DNA from: Lutispora sp003527145
Lineage (GTDB): Bacteria; Bacillota; Clostridia; Lutisporales; Lutisporaceae
DNA length: 64,000 bases
Reading direction: 5' to 3'
NCBI GenBank assembly: GCA_029983695.1
Contig: JASBZB010000011.1
Location: forward strand, 1-64,000
Of the stretch, positions 35,517 through 45,271 are shown one piece after another (the stretch's first letter is position 1; every line of letters starts with the position of its first letter). The position numbers were made by a program, and so were the translations under genes. The notes beneath the pieces were generated by a model that searched no databases, was not told where the DNA came from, and saw only the letters and a program-made list of their open reading frames with translations.

Positions 35517-37286
35517 ATGATAACTGCGGCTCTGTTAGGCAACCCCAATGTGGGCAAAACCACATTATTTAATTATCTTACCGGTTCCAATCAATATGTG
35601 GGTAATTGGGCTGGAGTTACTGTCGAGAAAAAGGAGGGCTATATAGAAAATAATGTTAGGATAGTAGATTTGCCAGGTATATATGCCATGGATACCTACT
35701 CAAATGAAGAAAAGATTTCCAAGGAGTTTTTAGAAAAAGGTAAAGTCGATGTAATTGTAAATATTGTTGATGCTTCGTCCTTAAATAGAAATTTGTACTT
35801 GACGCTGCAATTGAAGCAATTTGGAAAGCCCATAGTTCTTGTTCTCAATATGATAGATGTGGCGGAAGCCAAGGGGATAAAGATTGACTACCAAAAACTT
35901 TCGAAAAGGCTTGGGGTTACGGTAATTCCTATATCTGCTTCCAAGAGGAGAGGTATAGAAGAGGTTAGAAAGCTGCTTAAAAGCGGTAATTTTTTTAGCT
36001 TTTCAAATGAGAATGATTATCATTACAAAGAAGATGAAAAAGAAAATTATAAATATATTGAAGAAGTTTTGGCTGAAACAATTACTGAGGAAGCAAGGGA
36101 CAGTGTTACTATAAGTGAAAGAATCGATTCGATTGTTTTAAACAAATACTTAGCATATCCTTTATTTGTTTTTATACTTTTCATTATTTTTAAATTTACA
36201 TTCACCTGGGTAGGGCAGCCTTTATCCGATGCTATGGATAGCGTTATCATAAGCAGGACAGTAGTTTTTTCGGAGCTGTTGCTGCAAAACAGCAGCTCTT
36301 GGTTCAGATCTCTGATAATAGACGGAATAATCGCGGGAGTCGGCTCTGTCATCGTATTCCTTCCTATAGTAATGACTTTGTTCCTTGGAATCTCCTTCCT
36401 TGAGGATAGCGGATACATGGCCAGAGCAGCATTTATAATGGACAGAATAATGCGTAAGATGGGTTTGTCAGGAAAGGCCTTTATACCCTTTATAATAGGC
36501 TTTGGCTGCTCCGTACCCGGCATCATGTCTGCCAGGACATTAGAAAGCGAGAAGGATAGGAAACTTACAGCTTTATTGGTACCTCTTATGTCCTGCAATG
36601 CCAGATTGCCAGTTTACGCTCTATTTGCCAGTGCTTTTTTCCCGGGCAATGAGACGGCTATAACCTTTTCGCTTTATTTATTAGGTATATTTATAGCAAT
36701 TTTAATCGGGATCATCTTTAAGAGCACAATATTTAAAAAGGATGAAGAGCCTTTTATCATCGAGCTTCCTGAATATAAGCTTCCTGAATTTAAAAGCCTT
36801 ATGAGGAATACATGGGAAAAGGGAAAGGGCTTTCTGAAAAAGGCCGGTACTATAATATTTTCAATGTCTGTGATCATATGGTTTTTGTCTAATTTTAACT
36901 TCTCGGGCATGACGGATATGGGAAGTAGCTTTTTGGCTTATATAGGAGGTGTTATAGCCCCAATATTCAGACCTATGGGATTCGGCACATGGCAAAATGC
37001 TGTAGCCTTGCTGACCGGGCTTATGGCTAAGGAAGTAGTTGTGAGTACTATGAGTGTAGTATACGGAGCAGACTTGCATAATATGCTGATCCAGCATTTC
37101 ACACCGATTGCTGCCTATAGTTACCTGGTATTTATACTTTTATATACTCCCTGTGTATCTGTAATAGCTGTTATGCGCAAGGAGTTTGGCAGAGGAATGA
37201 TGGTATTATCAGTAGGTTATCAATTGATTCTTGCTTGGATCATATCGTTTATTGTTTATAGTCTGGGAAGCTTAATTTTGGTTTAA
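35517..37286 (+). CDS. feoB: Ferrous iron transporter FeoB
   Basis: 589 residues, shorter than the E. coli protein (773). The N-terminal G domain has G1 GNPNVGKTT (8-16), the G3 region VDLPGIYAMD and G4 NMID. The membrane part follows with the paired gate motifs ICF-like SGYMARAAFIMDRIMRKMGLSGKAFIPFIIGFGCSVPGI. It imports Fe2+ in anaerobic cells. RBS AAAGGAGG lies at the end of feoA. Confidence 0.96.
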   Translation: MITAALLGNPNVGKTTLFNYLTGSNQYVGNWAGVTVEKKEGYIENNVRIVDLPGIYAMDTYSNEEKISKEFLEKGKVDVIVNIVDASSLNRNLYLTLQLKQFGKPIVLVLNMIDVAEAKGIKIDYQKLSKRLGVTVIPISASKRRGIEEVRKLLKSGNFFSFSNENDYHYKEDEKENYKYIEEVLAETITEEARDSVTISERIDSIVLNKYLAYPLFVFILFIIFKFTFTWVGQPLSDAMDSVIISRTVVFSELLLQNSSSWFRSLIIDGIIAGVGSVIVFLPIVMTLFLGISFLEDSGYMARAAFIMDRIMRKMGLSGKAFIPFIIGFGCSVPGIMSARTLESEKDRKLTALLVPLMSCNARLPVYALFASAFFPGNETAITFSLYLLGIFIAILIGIIFKSTIFKKDEEPFIIELPEYKLPEFKSLMRNTWEKGKGFLKKAGTIIFSMSVIIWFLSNFNFSGMTDMGSSFLAYIGGVIAPIFRPMGFGTWQNAVALLTGLMAKEVVVSTMSVVYGADLHNMLIQHFTPIAAYSYLVFILLYTPCVSVIAVMRKEFGRGMMVLSVGYQLILAWIISFIVYSLGSLILV

Positions 37287-37302
37287 AGGAGAGGAGCAAA
37301 TA

Positions 37303-37452
37303 TTGGAAATAGTAATTGCCGTCAGTATAGTTGCAGCAGCAGTCTTTATATTTTATAGAAGCGCAAAGAAAAAAACATCGGGAAATTGCGACTGCGGAAG
37401 CTGTACTTCTCATTGTCCGCTTTACGAAGATAAAAAGACAAATCAAAAATAA
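37303..37452 (+). CDS. FeoB-associated Cys-rich membrane peptide
   Basis: A 49-residue protein with a TTG start. One membrane helix (MEIVIAVSIVAAAVFIFY) is followed by a basic stretch and a cysteine cluster, CDCGSCTSHC, near the C-terminus. This is the typical FeoB-associated protein of Firmicutes, which may act like FeoC or as an iron shuttle. RBS AAAGGAGAGGAG; 16 bases after feoB, same operon. Confidence 0.85.
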   Translation: MEIVIAVSIVAAAVFIFYRSAKKKTSGNCDCGSCTSHCPLYEDKKTNQK

Positions 37453-37463
37453 TTACGAAGATG

Positions 37464-37500
37464 ATGCCTATAGGAAGTATTTACCTCTTATAGGCATTTT
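37464..37500 (+). terminator. Terminator of the feo operon
   Basis: ATGCCTATA pairs with TATAGGCAT, then TTT. Confidence 0.75.
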
Positions 37501-37663
37501 AAAGCATGCAAACAACTAAAAAAGAGGCAAATAAAAATCAGAAAATACCAAGAAAAATTTCGAAAAATATATTGTGAATCCTTAAAAATTATGTTATATT
37601 TTAAAAGTTATAATTATAGCGATTACGTGTATAAGTATGACAGCAATTTATAAAAACTTCTTG

Positions 37664-37700
37664 ACCGGTTTCTAGAAATCGGTGGGGGTTTTTCTTTTTT
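37664..37700 (+). terminator. Terminator or attenuator in the pot leader
   Basis: ACCGGTTTC pairs with GAAATCGGT (one G-U), followed by a G run and TTTTTCTTTTTT. It lies only 33 bases before potA and after the likely promoter (TTATATT near 37590), so it may attenuate the operon. Confidence 0.5.
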
Positions 37701-37732
37701 GAAAAAATATATAAAGAAGGAGCTGTTAAGGT

Positions 37733-38815
37733 GTGACAGGAGAGGTTTTTGTTCAGCTGATAAATGTATGTAAAAGTTTTGATCGAGAGGAAGCAGTATT
37801 AAAGAACCTGAACCTTGAGATAAAAAAGGGACAATTCTTAACCTTATTGGGACCTAGTGGTTGCGGAAAGACCACAACACTAAGATTGATAGCTGGTTTT
37901 GAAACGCCGACCAGCGGTGAAATAATTATTGACAATGACAATGTAACGCAGAAATCACCACATGAAAGATGTGTAAACACGGTATTTCAAAATTATGCGT
38001 TATTTCCGCACATGAATATTTTTGATAACATTGCATTCGGCTTAAAGATGAAAAAGGTGCCGAAGCTGGAAATTGAAAATAGGGTATTTGAGATGTTGAA
38101 AATGGTTCAATTGGAGGGTTATGAAAATAGGATGCCGTCTCAACTGAGCGGCGGACAAATGCAGCGTGTTGCAATTGCAAGAGCTGTGATAAATAACCCA
38201 AAGGTTTTGCTTCTTGATGAACCTCTTGGAGCACTTGATCTAAAACTTCGCAAGCAGATGCAGCTTGAACTGAAGCGTCTTCAAAGGAAGCTTGGTATTA
38301 CCTTTATATTTGTAACCCATGATCAGGAGGAAGCATTAACTATGTCGGACAGCATAGTGGTTATGAATAAGGGGGTAATTGAGCAAGCAGGCACGCCTGA
38401 AGAGCTCTATGAAAGACCAAAGACTAAGTTCGTAGCTGACTTTTTAGGAGAGACCAATATTCTTGAGGGTGAAGTAGTAAAAATTAAGGAGACGGAGGTG
38501 CTCCTAAACCTTGAACAAGAGCAGGATATAATCAGAATTCCCAATCTGAATTACGATTTTGGAGATAAATTTACCGTTTCCGTGAGGCCGGAAAGGATCA
38601 AGATAAAAGCCGTCCCCGAAGAAGGAGACGTTTGGCTCCAGTGCAGGATAAAAGAAAAGATATATTCAGGGTTTGTAATAAAGACTATTGCAACAACCAG
38701 GAATGGAAAAGAAATTGTCGTAAATGAGCCTATTGAGCAAAGGAGCGGCTTTGGTGCAAAAGAAGATATATTTGTTACATGGAAGCCTGAACACTCCATC
38801 GTTATCAAGGCATAG
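37733..38815 (+). CDS. potA: Spermidine/putrescine ABC transporter ATPase
   Basis: 360 residues. Walker A GPSGCGKTT at 40-48, signature LSGGQMQRVAIARA, Walker B VLLLDEPLGALD, H-loop VTHDQEEA, and a C-terminal TOBE regulatory domain (VSVRPERIKI). It energises polyamine uptake. GTG start with AAGGAG 10 bases upstream. First gene of pot operon, followed by both permeases. Confidence 0.93.
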   Translation: MTGEVFVQLINVCKSFDREEAVLKNLNLEIKKGQFLTLLGPSGCGKTTTLRLIAGFETPTSGEIIIDNDNVTQKSPHERCVNTVFQNYALFPHMNIFDNIAFGLKMKKVPKLEIENRVFEMLKMVQLEGYENRMPSQLSGGQMQRVAIARAVINNPKVLLLDEPLGALDLKLRKQMQLELKRLQRKLGITFIFVTHDQEEALTMSDSIVVMNKGVIEQAGTPEELYERPKTKFVADFLGETNILEGEVVKIKETEVLLNLEQEQDIIRIPNLNYDFGDKFTVSVRPERIKIKAVPEEGDVWLQCRIKEKIYSGFVIKTIATTRNGKEIVVNEPIEQRSGFGAKEDIFVTWKPEHSIVIKA

Positions 38816-38827
38816 GAGGGAAGGGCT

Positions 38828-39718
38828 ATGAGAAAGAAATTTGTGTTAAAAGATTTACTGCGCTCGCTGAAGGACACGCTGGGCATCACAGCCACAATAC
38901 TGCCTGCAGCTCTATGGATGCTTGGATTCTTTGTGATACCTCTTATATTGGTTGTTGCAGTAAGCTTCTGTACAAGGGGAGAAGTGGGTGATATCGTATA
39001 CAGCTTTACATTGAAGAACTATGCAAAGCTGATCAATCCTCTGTATATAAGCATATTTATTAAATCTATGGCAATCGCTCTGTTTACTACCATGCTTTGC
39101 TTGGTATTCGGCTATCCATTTGCATTTATAGTTGCAAAGGCTAATAAGAAGATAAAGCCTTTGCTTTTAGTATTGGTCATGCTGCCTTTTTGGACAAATT
39201 CATTGGTCAGGACCTATGCGATGATTGTATTGCTGCGCACCGAGGGAATTATTAATACAATGCTCAGATATTTCGGTTTGATAAACGAGCCTCTCCAGCT
39301 CATGTATAACAATACGGCTGTTATGATAGGCATGCTTTATATGATGTTTCCGTTTATGGTGCTTCCTCTATATGCTTCTATAGAGAAGCTGGACATGAGG
39401 CTGCTTGAAGCTGCAGACGACCTTGGCGCCAAACCCCTGAACAAATTTCTGCAGGTAACGCTCCCTCTTACAAAGGGAGGAATATTGGCAGGGTCTCTTT
39501 TGGTATTTGTTCCTACGTTAGGACTGTTTTTTATAACAGATCTGATGGGAGGAAGCAAGGTTGTCCTCATGAGCAACTTGATCAAAAATCAATTCCTGAC
39601 GGCCAGGGATTGGCCCTTTGGCTCGGCCATATCCGTGATCTTGATAATAGTGATGACCGCGATGATTGCCCTCTATATCAGGCAGGGCGGGAAAATCGAT
39701 AAAAAGGCGGTGTTGTAG
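38828..39718 (+). CDS. potB: Spermidine/putrescine ABC permease
   Basis: 296 residues with six helices. The EAA loop EAADDLGAKPLNKFLQVTLPLTKGGI couples to PotA. LMLPFWTNSLVRTYAMIVLL and LMGGSKVVLMSNLIKNQFL are typical PotB. RBS AGGAGGGAAGG. Ends 2 bases before the next gene. Confidence 0.93.
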   Translation: MRKKFVLKDLLRSLKDTLGITATILPAALWMLGFFVIPLILVVAVSFCTRGEVGDIVYSFTLKNYAKLINPLYISIFIKSMAIALFTTMLCLVFGYPFAFIVAKANKKIKPLLLVLVMLPFWTNSLVRTYAMIVLLRTEGIINTMLRYFGLINEPLQLMYNNTAVMIGMLYMMFPFMVLPLYASIEKLDMRLLEAADDLGAKPLNKFLQVTLPLTKGGILAGSLLVFVPTLGLFFITDLMGGSKVVLMSNLIKNQFLTARDWPFGSAISVILIIVMTAMIALYIRQGGKIDKKAVL

Positions 39719-39720
39719 TT

Positions 39721-41559
39721 ATGAAAAGTAAAAAAGGAAATGCCATAGAATCGCTTTATGTTTTTCTAATTTTTATGTTTCTTTATATTCCTATTATGGT
39801 GCTTATGGCATTTTCCTTCAACGAGTCAAAGCTTAACGTGGTGTGGACCGGCTTTACTTTTAAATGGTATGAAAGCCTGCTGCACAACGAAGGAATATTG
39901 GAGGCAGTTAAAAATTCCTTTGTTGTAGCAATAATCAGTACATTAATATCCGTGGTGATTGGTACTCTGACCGCAATCGGCTTATACAAGTATAAATTTA
40001 AGGGGAAGAATGTTCTGGATGCCATATTGAATATTCCGTTGATCATCCCGGAGATAGTTATGGGGATATCACTTTTGGCATTCTTCTCAATCGTAAAGCT
40101 GCCCTTAGGCAAGGTGTCTCTGATAATTGCCCATGTGACCTTCAGCATAGCCTACGTAGTAGCAGTAGTAAAAACCAGGCTGGAAGGCTACGATAAATCT
40201 GTGGAAGAAGCAGCATTGGATTTAGGGGCTACTCCCCTGAAAGTGTTTTTCAATGTTACATTGCCGATTATTATGCCGGGAGTTATAGCCGGAGGCTTCC
40301 TTGCTTTTACGTTATCTTTGGACGATGTGATAATAAGCTTCTTTGTTGCGGGGCCGGGGAGCGTAACCCTTCCTTTGAAGGTATTTTCAATGGTGAAATT
40401 TGGAGTAACTCCTGAAATAAATGCCCTTTCAACCATTATAATGGTATTGACATTAGTGATACTGGGATTATCTTTAACCCTTAGAAATGTCAACCTGAAT
40501 ATGAAAAGGATAGGTGCAATACTGACCGTGATAGCACTGGCGGTGAGCAGCACCGGGTATGGTATATGGGCATTTGCCAAGGATAGTGAGAAGCCTCAGC
40601 AGGTCATAAATATATTCAACTGGTCTGAGTATTTGCCTCAATCAGTAATTGATAAGTTTGAGCAGACATATAATATCAAGGTCAACTACAGCACCTTCTC
40701 CTCAAACGAAGAAATGCTTGCTAAGCTTATGGCAGGGGGAGGAAAGTATGATCTTGCAGTTGCCAGTGATTTTATGGTTGAAATTTTGAAGAAGCAAAGC
40801 CTGATCCTTAAGATAAATAAAGATAATCTGCCAAACTTTAAAAATATTGGCCCGCAGTTTTTAAACCTTCCCTTCGATAGAGATAATGAATACAGCGTAC
40901 CATATATGTGGCTTGCGGGAATAATTGCCTATGACAGCTCCAAGATACCTGATGGAATGATAACCGGTTATGCTGACCTTTGGAGACCGGAGCTGAAAAA
41001 CTCCCTCACAGTATTGGATGATCAAAGGGCAATAATAGGTATCACCCTTAAAAAGCTTGGATATCCATTGAATGAGACGGACCCTGCCGCATTGGCAAAG
41101 GCGAAGGAAGAGTTGAAGAAGCTTCAAAAGAATATAAAAGCCTATGACAGTGACAGCCCCAAAACCAGCTTGATAAACGGGGAATCTAAGGCGATTTTTG
41201 CCTGGGGTGCCGAGGGCAGCCTTGCCCGAAGGGAGAATCCCAATGTAAGGTATGTGATCCCTAAAGAAGGTTTATTCCTTCAGCAGGATAATTTTGTGAT
41301 TCCTAAAGATGCAAAGAATATAAAAGCGGCAGAGCTGTTTATGAATTTTATAATGGAGCCTGAGATAAGTGCGGAGATATCCCTGCACTTCCCCTATGGT
41401 AATCCGAATATTGAAGCTTATCCGTATATAGATAAGGATATTATGGAGGATATCTCAGTGTATCCTCCTAAAGAGAAACTTAAAAAAGGAGAATATCTGA
41501 AGGATATCGGAGATGCGGTGATAATGTTTGATAAAATATGGTCGGAAGTCAAGCAGTAG
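39721..41559 (+). CDS. potCD: PotC-PotD fusion: polyamine permease joined to binding protein
   Basis: 612 residues. Residues 1-262 are a PotC permease with EAA loop EEAALDLGATPLKVFFNVTLPIIMPG. An extra membrane helix follows (about 267-288, GAILTVIALAVSSTGYGIWAF), then a complete PotD binding protein from about 294 (VINIFNWSEYLPQ, GGGKYDLAVASDFMVE, WGAEGSLARRENP). The extra helix replaces the lipoprotein anchor and brings the receptor outside. No stop or frameshift lies at the join. Such fusions occur in some Firmicutes. Confidence 0.92.
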   Translation: MKSKKGNAIESLYVFLIFMFLYIPIMVLMAFSFNESKLNVVWTGFTFKWYESLLHNEGILEAVKNSFVVAIISTLISVVIGTLTAIGLYKYKFKGKNVLDAILNIPLIIPEIVMGISLLAFFSIVKLPLGKVSLIIAHVTFSIAYVVAVVKTRLEGYDKSVEEAALDLGATPLKVFFNVTLPIIMPGVIAGGFLAFTLSLDDVIISFFVAGPGSVTLPLKVFSMVKFGVTPEINALSTIIMVLTLVILGLSLTLRNVNLNMKRIGAILTVIALAVSSTGYGIWAFAKDSEKPQQVINIFNWSEYLPQSVIDKFEQTYNIKVNYSTFSSNEEMLAKLMAGGGKYDLAVASDFMVEILKKQSLILKINKDNLPNFKNIGPQFLNLPFDRDNEYSVPYMWLAGIIAYDSSKIPDGMITGYADLWRPELKNSLTVLDDQRAIIGITLKKLGYPLNETDPAALAKAKEELKKLQKNIKAYDSDSPKTSLINGESKAIFAWGAEGSLARRENPNVRYVIPKEGLFLQQDNFVIPKDAKNIKAAELFMNFIMEPEISAEISLHFPYGNPNIEAYPYIDKDIMEDISVYPPKEKLKKGEYLKDIGDAVIMFDKIWSEVKQ

Positions 41560-41574
41560 TCAATTTGCTGTAAA

Positions 41575-41621
41575 AATACAATGCTGCCCTCGTAATATAC
41601 AAGGGCAGCATTGTATTTTTG
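41575..41621 (+). terminator. Terminator of the pot operon
   Basis: AATACAATGCTGCCCT pairs with AGGGCAGCATTGTATT, followed by Ts. Confidence 0.9.
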
Positions 41622-41751
41622 TCAGGTCTGTATTTGTTTGTTAAGCACATCATAATCTTTTTTTATAAGAATATATATCATCTATAAAGAGAAGTAAGGG
41701 CGAATCATTCAAATTCTTATGTTTTTTGATTAGAGAATAAGGAGTGATACA

Positions 41752-43059
41752 GTGCAGTTATATGAACAAATCAAGAGCAGATATTTTCCTCTATCTGTGA
41801 TAGGCCTGGGATATGTAGGTATTCCTCTGGCAGTAGCCTTTGCTAAAAAAACAGATGTAATAGGCTTTGATATTGACCGCAATAAAATACAGTTATATAA
41901 GCAAGGAATAGATGCTACTCGAGAAGTAGGCAATCAGGCAATAACCGAATCTAATATATACTTTACATCAGATGAAAGAATGCTGCAAAAATCCAAATTT
42001 CACATCATTGCCGTACCTACACCGATCAATAAAGACAAGACGCCAAATCTTAAGCTAATTGAAGATGCAAGCAAATTGGTAGGTCGGAACTTAACCAGGG
42101 GTTCCATCGTTGTATATGAGTCTACGGTATATCCAGGAGTTACGGAAGAGTTATGCATACCTTTGCTGGAAAAGGATTCGGGACTTAAATGTGGTATAGA
42201 TTTCAAGGTTGGCTATTCTCCCGAAAGAATAAATCCTGGAGATAAGCTTCATAGGGTAGAAAATATTGTAAAGATTGTTTCAGGAATAGATGATGAAGTT
42301 CTAGAAGATATTGCAAAGGTCTATGAACTGGTCATAGAAGCAGGAATATACAGGGCAGAAAGCATTAAAGTTGCTGAAGCGGCTAAAGTGATAGAAAATG
42401 CTCAACGAGATATTAATATCGCCTTCATGAATGAATTGTCCATTATTTTTGACAAGCTTAGTATAGATAATCAATCAGTATTAAGAGCAGCCAGGACAAA
42501 ATGGAATTATGTGGATTTTACGCCCGGACTAGTTGGAGGACACTGTATTGGAGTAGATCCCTATTATCTGACATATAAGGCGGAGATTATTGGATATCAC
42601 TCACAAATCATTCTTTCAGGGAGACGCATTAATGATTATATGGGTAAATATATTGCAGAGAACACAGTAAAGCATCTTATTAAAGCTGATAAGCAGATAA
42701 AAGGTGCTAGGGTAGCTATTATGGGAATTACATTTAAAGAAAATTGCCCGGATGTAAGAAATTCTAAAGTAATAGATATCATTAGAGAATTGCATGAATA
42801 TGATGTAGAAGTGGAAGTTTCAGACCCTATAGCAAATGAGTATGAAGTTCTAAAGGAGTATAATATCCAGCTAAAGAAACTGGAGGATATAAATCTAACG
42901 GATGCTGTCATATTTGCTGTAAAGCATGGAGCATACGAAAATATAAAACTGGAACATTTAAGAAATATTTTTATTAATAAACCAGTGATTATAGATGTAA
43001 AGAGGATATTTAATAAAAAAAATGCTGAAGATATGGGCTTTATTTATTGGGGGTTATAA
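41752..43059 (+). CDS. Nucleotide-sugar dehydrogenase (UDP-HexNAc 6-dehydrogenase type)
   Basis: 435 residues. Rossmann motif SVIGLGYVGIPLAVAFA (16-32), AVPTPINKDKTPNL, ESTVYPGVTEELC, the catalytic Cys265 in GGHCIGVDPYYL, and a C-terminal UDP-binding domain. The pattern fits the TviB/WbpO branch that oxidises UDP-N-acetyl hexosamines to uronic acids rather than plain UDP-glucose dehydrogenase. GTG start with AAGGAG. First gene of the polysaccharide locus. Confidence 0.87.
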   Translation: MQLYEQIKSRYFPLSVIGLGYVGIPLAVAFAKKTDVIGFDIDRNKIQLYKQGIDATREVGNQAITESNIYFTSDERMLQKSKFHIIAVPTPINKDKTPNLKLIEDASKLVGRNLTRGSIVVYESTVYPGVTEELCIPLLEKDSGLKCGIDFKVGYSPERINPGDKLHRVENIVKIVSGIDDEVLEDIAKVYELVIEAGIYRAESIKVAEAAKVIENAQRDINIAFMNELSIIFDKLSIDNQSVLRAARTKWNYVDFTPGLVGGHCIGVDPYYLTYKAEIIGYHSQIILSGRRINDYMGKYIAENTVKHLIKADKQIKGARVAIMGITFKENCPDVRNSKVIDIIRELHEYDVEVEVSDPIANEYEVLKEYNIQLKKLEDINLTDAVIFAVKHGAYENIKLEHLRNIFINKPVIIDVKRIFNKKNAEDMGFIYWGL

Positions 43060-43085
43060 TATAAATCATTTATATGAGGGTTTAT

Positions 43086-44252
43086 ATGAAGATTATTGAA
43101 TTATGCGCTATAGATCAAACCATGAAAATTTTCCTTAGCTCTTTAAACCAGGGGTTGGTTGATCAAGGCTTTGATTTAATCTGCACTTGTTCCAAAGGTC
43201 CATATACAGAAGAATTAATAAGAAAAGGTTTCAACGTTATCAACATACCAATTGAAAGAAATATAAAACTTTACTCAAGCATAAGATCTGTCTTTAGGCT
43301 ATATAAATTATTTAAAAGTGAGAGACCAGACATATTGCATGTGCACACACCTATTGCATCAGTCCTTGGAAGGATAGCAGCCAAATTTGCAAAAGTACCT
43401 ATTATTATTTATACAGCTCACGGCTTCTATTTTCATGACAATATGGCACCTATAAAATACAAATTATTTTTAAATATCGAAAAATATATGGCTAAGTATT
43501 TTACTGATTATATTTTTACTCAGAGTGAAGAGGACAGATTAACAGCAATAAAAAATGGCTTTATAGATGAAAGAAAAATTGAGTGTATCGGAAATGGTAT
43601 AGATGTGTTTGGTAAATTCAATCCTGAAAATATAGATTATGAAAGCATCAGAAGTTTATATAAGAAATTTAATCTTACTGAAGAAAATATCATCGTCACC
43701 TTTATAGGACGCTTAGTGAAAGAAAAGGGGATTATGGAGCTGCTTGAGGCTTTCTGCAGCATTGATAATGGAAATATTAAACTGCTTGTAGTAGGTGACA
43801 TTGACCAAGGCTGCAGAGATGAAAACACTAAAAATCTGATAACTAGTAAATACAAGGATAATCAGAACATCATATTTACAGGATTCAGAGAGGATATAAA
43901 CAACATTCTTTATATTACGGACATATTTTGTCTGCCTTCTTATCGGGAAGGAATGCCAAGGACTATCATAGAGGCAATGTCTATGGAATGCGCGGTCATT
44001 GCAACAGATATAAGAGGTTGCCGAGAAGAGGTAACAGATGGAGAAACGGGTCTTTTGGTAAAACTGCAATCAACATATGATATTCAAAGTAAATTGGAAA
44101 TGTTGGTCAATAACGAGAATTTTTTAAACAGCATGAAAATCAAGGGGAGACAAAGGGCAGAAAGATATTATGATGAAAAGCAAGTAGTGGATAAGCAGAT
44201 AAATATCATAAATAGATTGTATGAGGGTTATAAAAAGGAAGAAACAATTTAG
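43086..44252 (+). CDS. Glycosyltransferase family 4
   Basis: About 388 residues, GT-B fold. The N-terminal part has ILHVHTPIASVLGRIAAK and YTAHGFYFHDN. The C-terminal donor site has VTFIGRLVKEKGIMELLEAF and the E-X7-E motif in SYREGMPRTIIEAMSMECAVIAT. It adds a sugar to a lipid-linked repeat unit. The ATG at 43086 is preceded by GAGGG; the ATG at 43074 is an alternative. The sugar is unknown. Confidence 0.9.
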   Translation: MKIIELCAIDQTMKIFLSSLNQGLVDQGFDLICTCSKGPYTEELIRKGFNVINIPIERNIKLYSSIRSVFRLYKLFKSERPDILHVHTPIASVLGRIAAKFAKVPIIIYTAHGFYFHDNMAPIKYKLFLNIEKYMAKYFTDYIFTQSEEDRLTAIKNGFIDERKIECIGNGIDVFGKFNPENIDYESIRSLYKKFNLTEENIIVTFIGRLVKEKGIMELLEAFCSIDNGNIKLLVVGDIDQGCRDENTKNLITSKYKDNQNIIFTGFREDINNILYITDIFCLPSYREGMPRTIIEAMSMECAVIATDIRGCREEVTDGETGLLVKLQSTYDIQSKLEMLVNNENFLNSMKIKGRQRAERYYDEKQVVDKQINIINRLYEGYKKEETI

Positions 44253-44260
44253 GGGGATAT

Positions 44261-45271
44261 ATGAGTATTAAAGAAACAATATTGCCAAAGGGTATTTTTG
44301 TATTGAGTTTAGATGTTGAATTATGTTGGGGAACAGTTGATAAACCTGATAAACTCAAAAAGAATAAAATATATTATGAAGAAGCTAGAGATTGCATTGA
44401 TAAGCTTATAATGCTGCTTGAAAAATATAATATATCAGCTACTTGGGCAATAGTCGGACATTTATTTCTGCAGGAGTGCCGTCCAGTAAATGGGCAAAAG
44501 CACTCAAATATACCAAGGAGTACATATTCTTGGTATTCAAAAGATTGGTTTGAAGAGTCCCCGTGCACTAACTATAAGAAAGATCCCTTATGGTATGGTC
44601 AGGATATTATACAAAAGATAATCAAATGCAGAGTTTACCAGGATATCGGCTGCCATAGCTTTGCACATATACCTTATGGAGATAAAAATACAAAAAGAGA
44701 TACTGTCAGAGCCGATCTTTCAAACTGTATTTGCGAAGCAGAAAAATATGATTTGAAGTTGAGAAGCTTTGTATTTCCGAGAAATGATGTAGGATATATT
44801 GATGAGTTAAACAGCTTTGGATTTAAAGCTTATAGGGGTGCAGAGCCTTCATGGTATAAAGCTTTTCCCCCCAAAATAAGAAAAGCTTGTCATGTGATAG
44901 ATCAACTTTTAGCCATATCCCCTCCTGTTAGTATACCGGAATACAAGCAGGGGCTGTACAATATACCGGCCTCCATGTTTTATCTTCCAATGAATGGATT
45001 TAGAAGCTTGATTCCGTTAAGATTTAGAATATATAAAGCAAGGAAGGGTATCAAAAAAGCTATCAGGCATAAAAAAGTATTTCATTTGTGGTTTCACCCT
45101 TTCAATATAGCTACTAACCAAGAAAAACTATTGTATGGATTAGAAGAAATATTTAAAGAAGTACAATCAAAGCGTGAAAATGGAATGTTGGAAACGAAAA
45201 GCATGAATGAGATAGTTGATTTATCAAATTTGTATCAAAGGAATGGTGTCAGTGGAAATAAAGGTTATTGA
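44261..45271 (+). CDS. Polysaccharide deacetylase family protein (NodB-like)
   Basis: 336 residues. SLDVELCWG takes the place of the usual TxDDG Asp pair, SATWAIVGHL follows, and DIGCHSFAHIPYG gives the zinc His-X3-His. RSFVFPRNDVGY is the later conserved strand. The family removes N-acetyl groups from glycans. No signal peptide is visible, so it may act on a cytoplasmic lipid-linked sugar. RBS GGGGG. Confidence 0.82.
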   Translation: MSIKETILPKGIFVLSLDVELCWGTVDKPDKLKKNKIYYEEARDCIDKLIMLLEKYNISATWAIVGHLFLQECRPVNGQKHSNIPRSTYSWYSKDWFEESPCTNYKKDPLWYGQDIIQKIIKCRVYQDIGCHSFAHIPYGDKNTKRDTVRADLSNCICEAEKYDLKLRSFVFPRNDVGYIDELNSFGFKAYRGAEPSWYKAFPPKIRKACHVIDQLLAISPPVSIPEYKQGLYNIPASMFYLPMNGFRSLIPLRFRIYKARKGIKKAIRHKKVFHLWFHPFNIATNQEKLLYGLEEIFKEVQSKRENGMLETKSMNEIVDLSNLYQRNGVSGNKGY

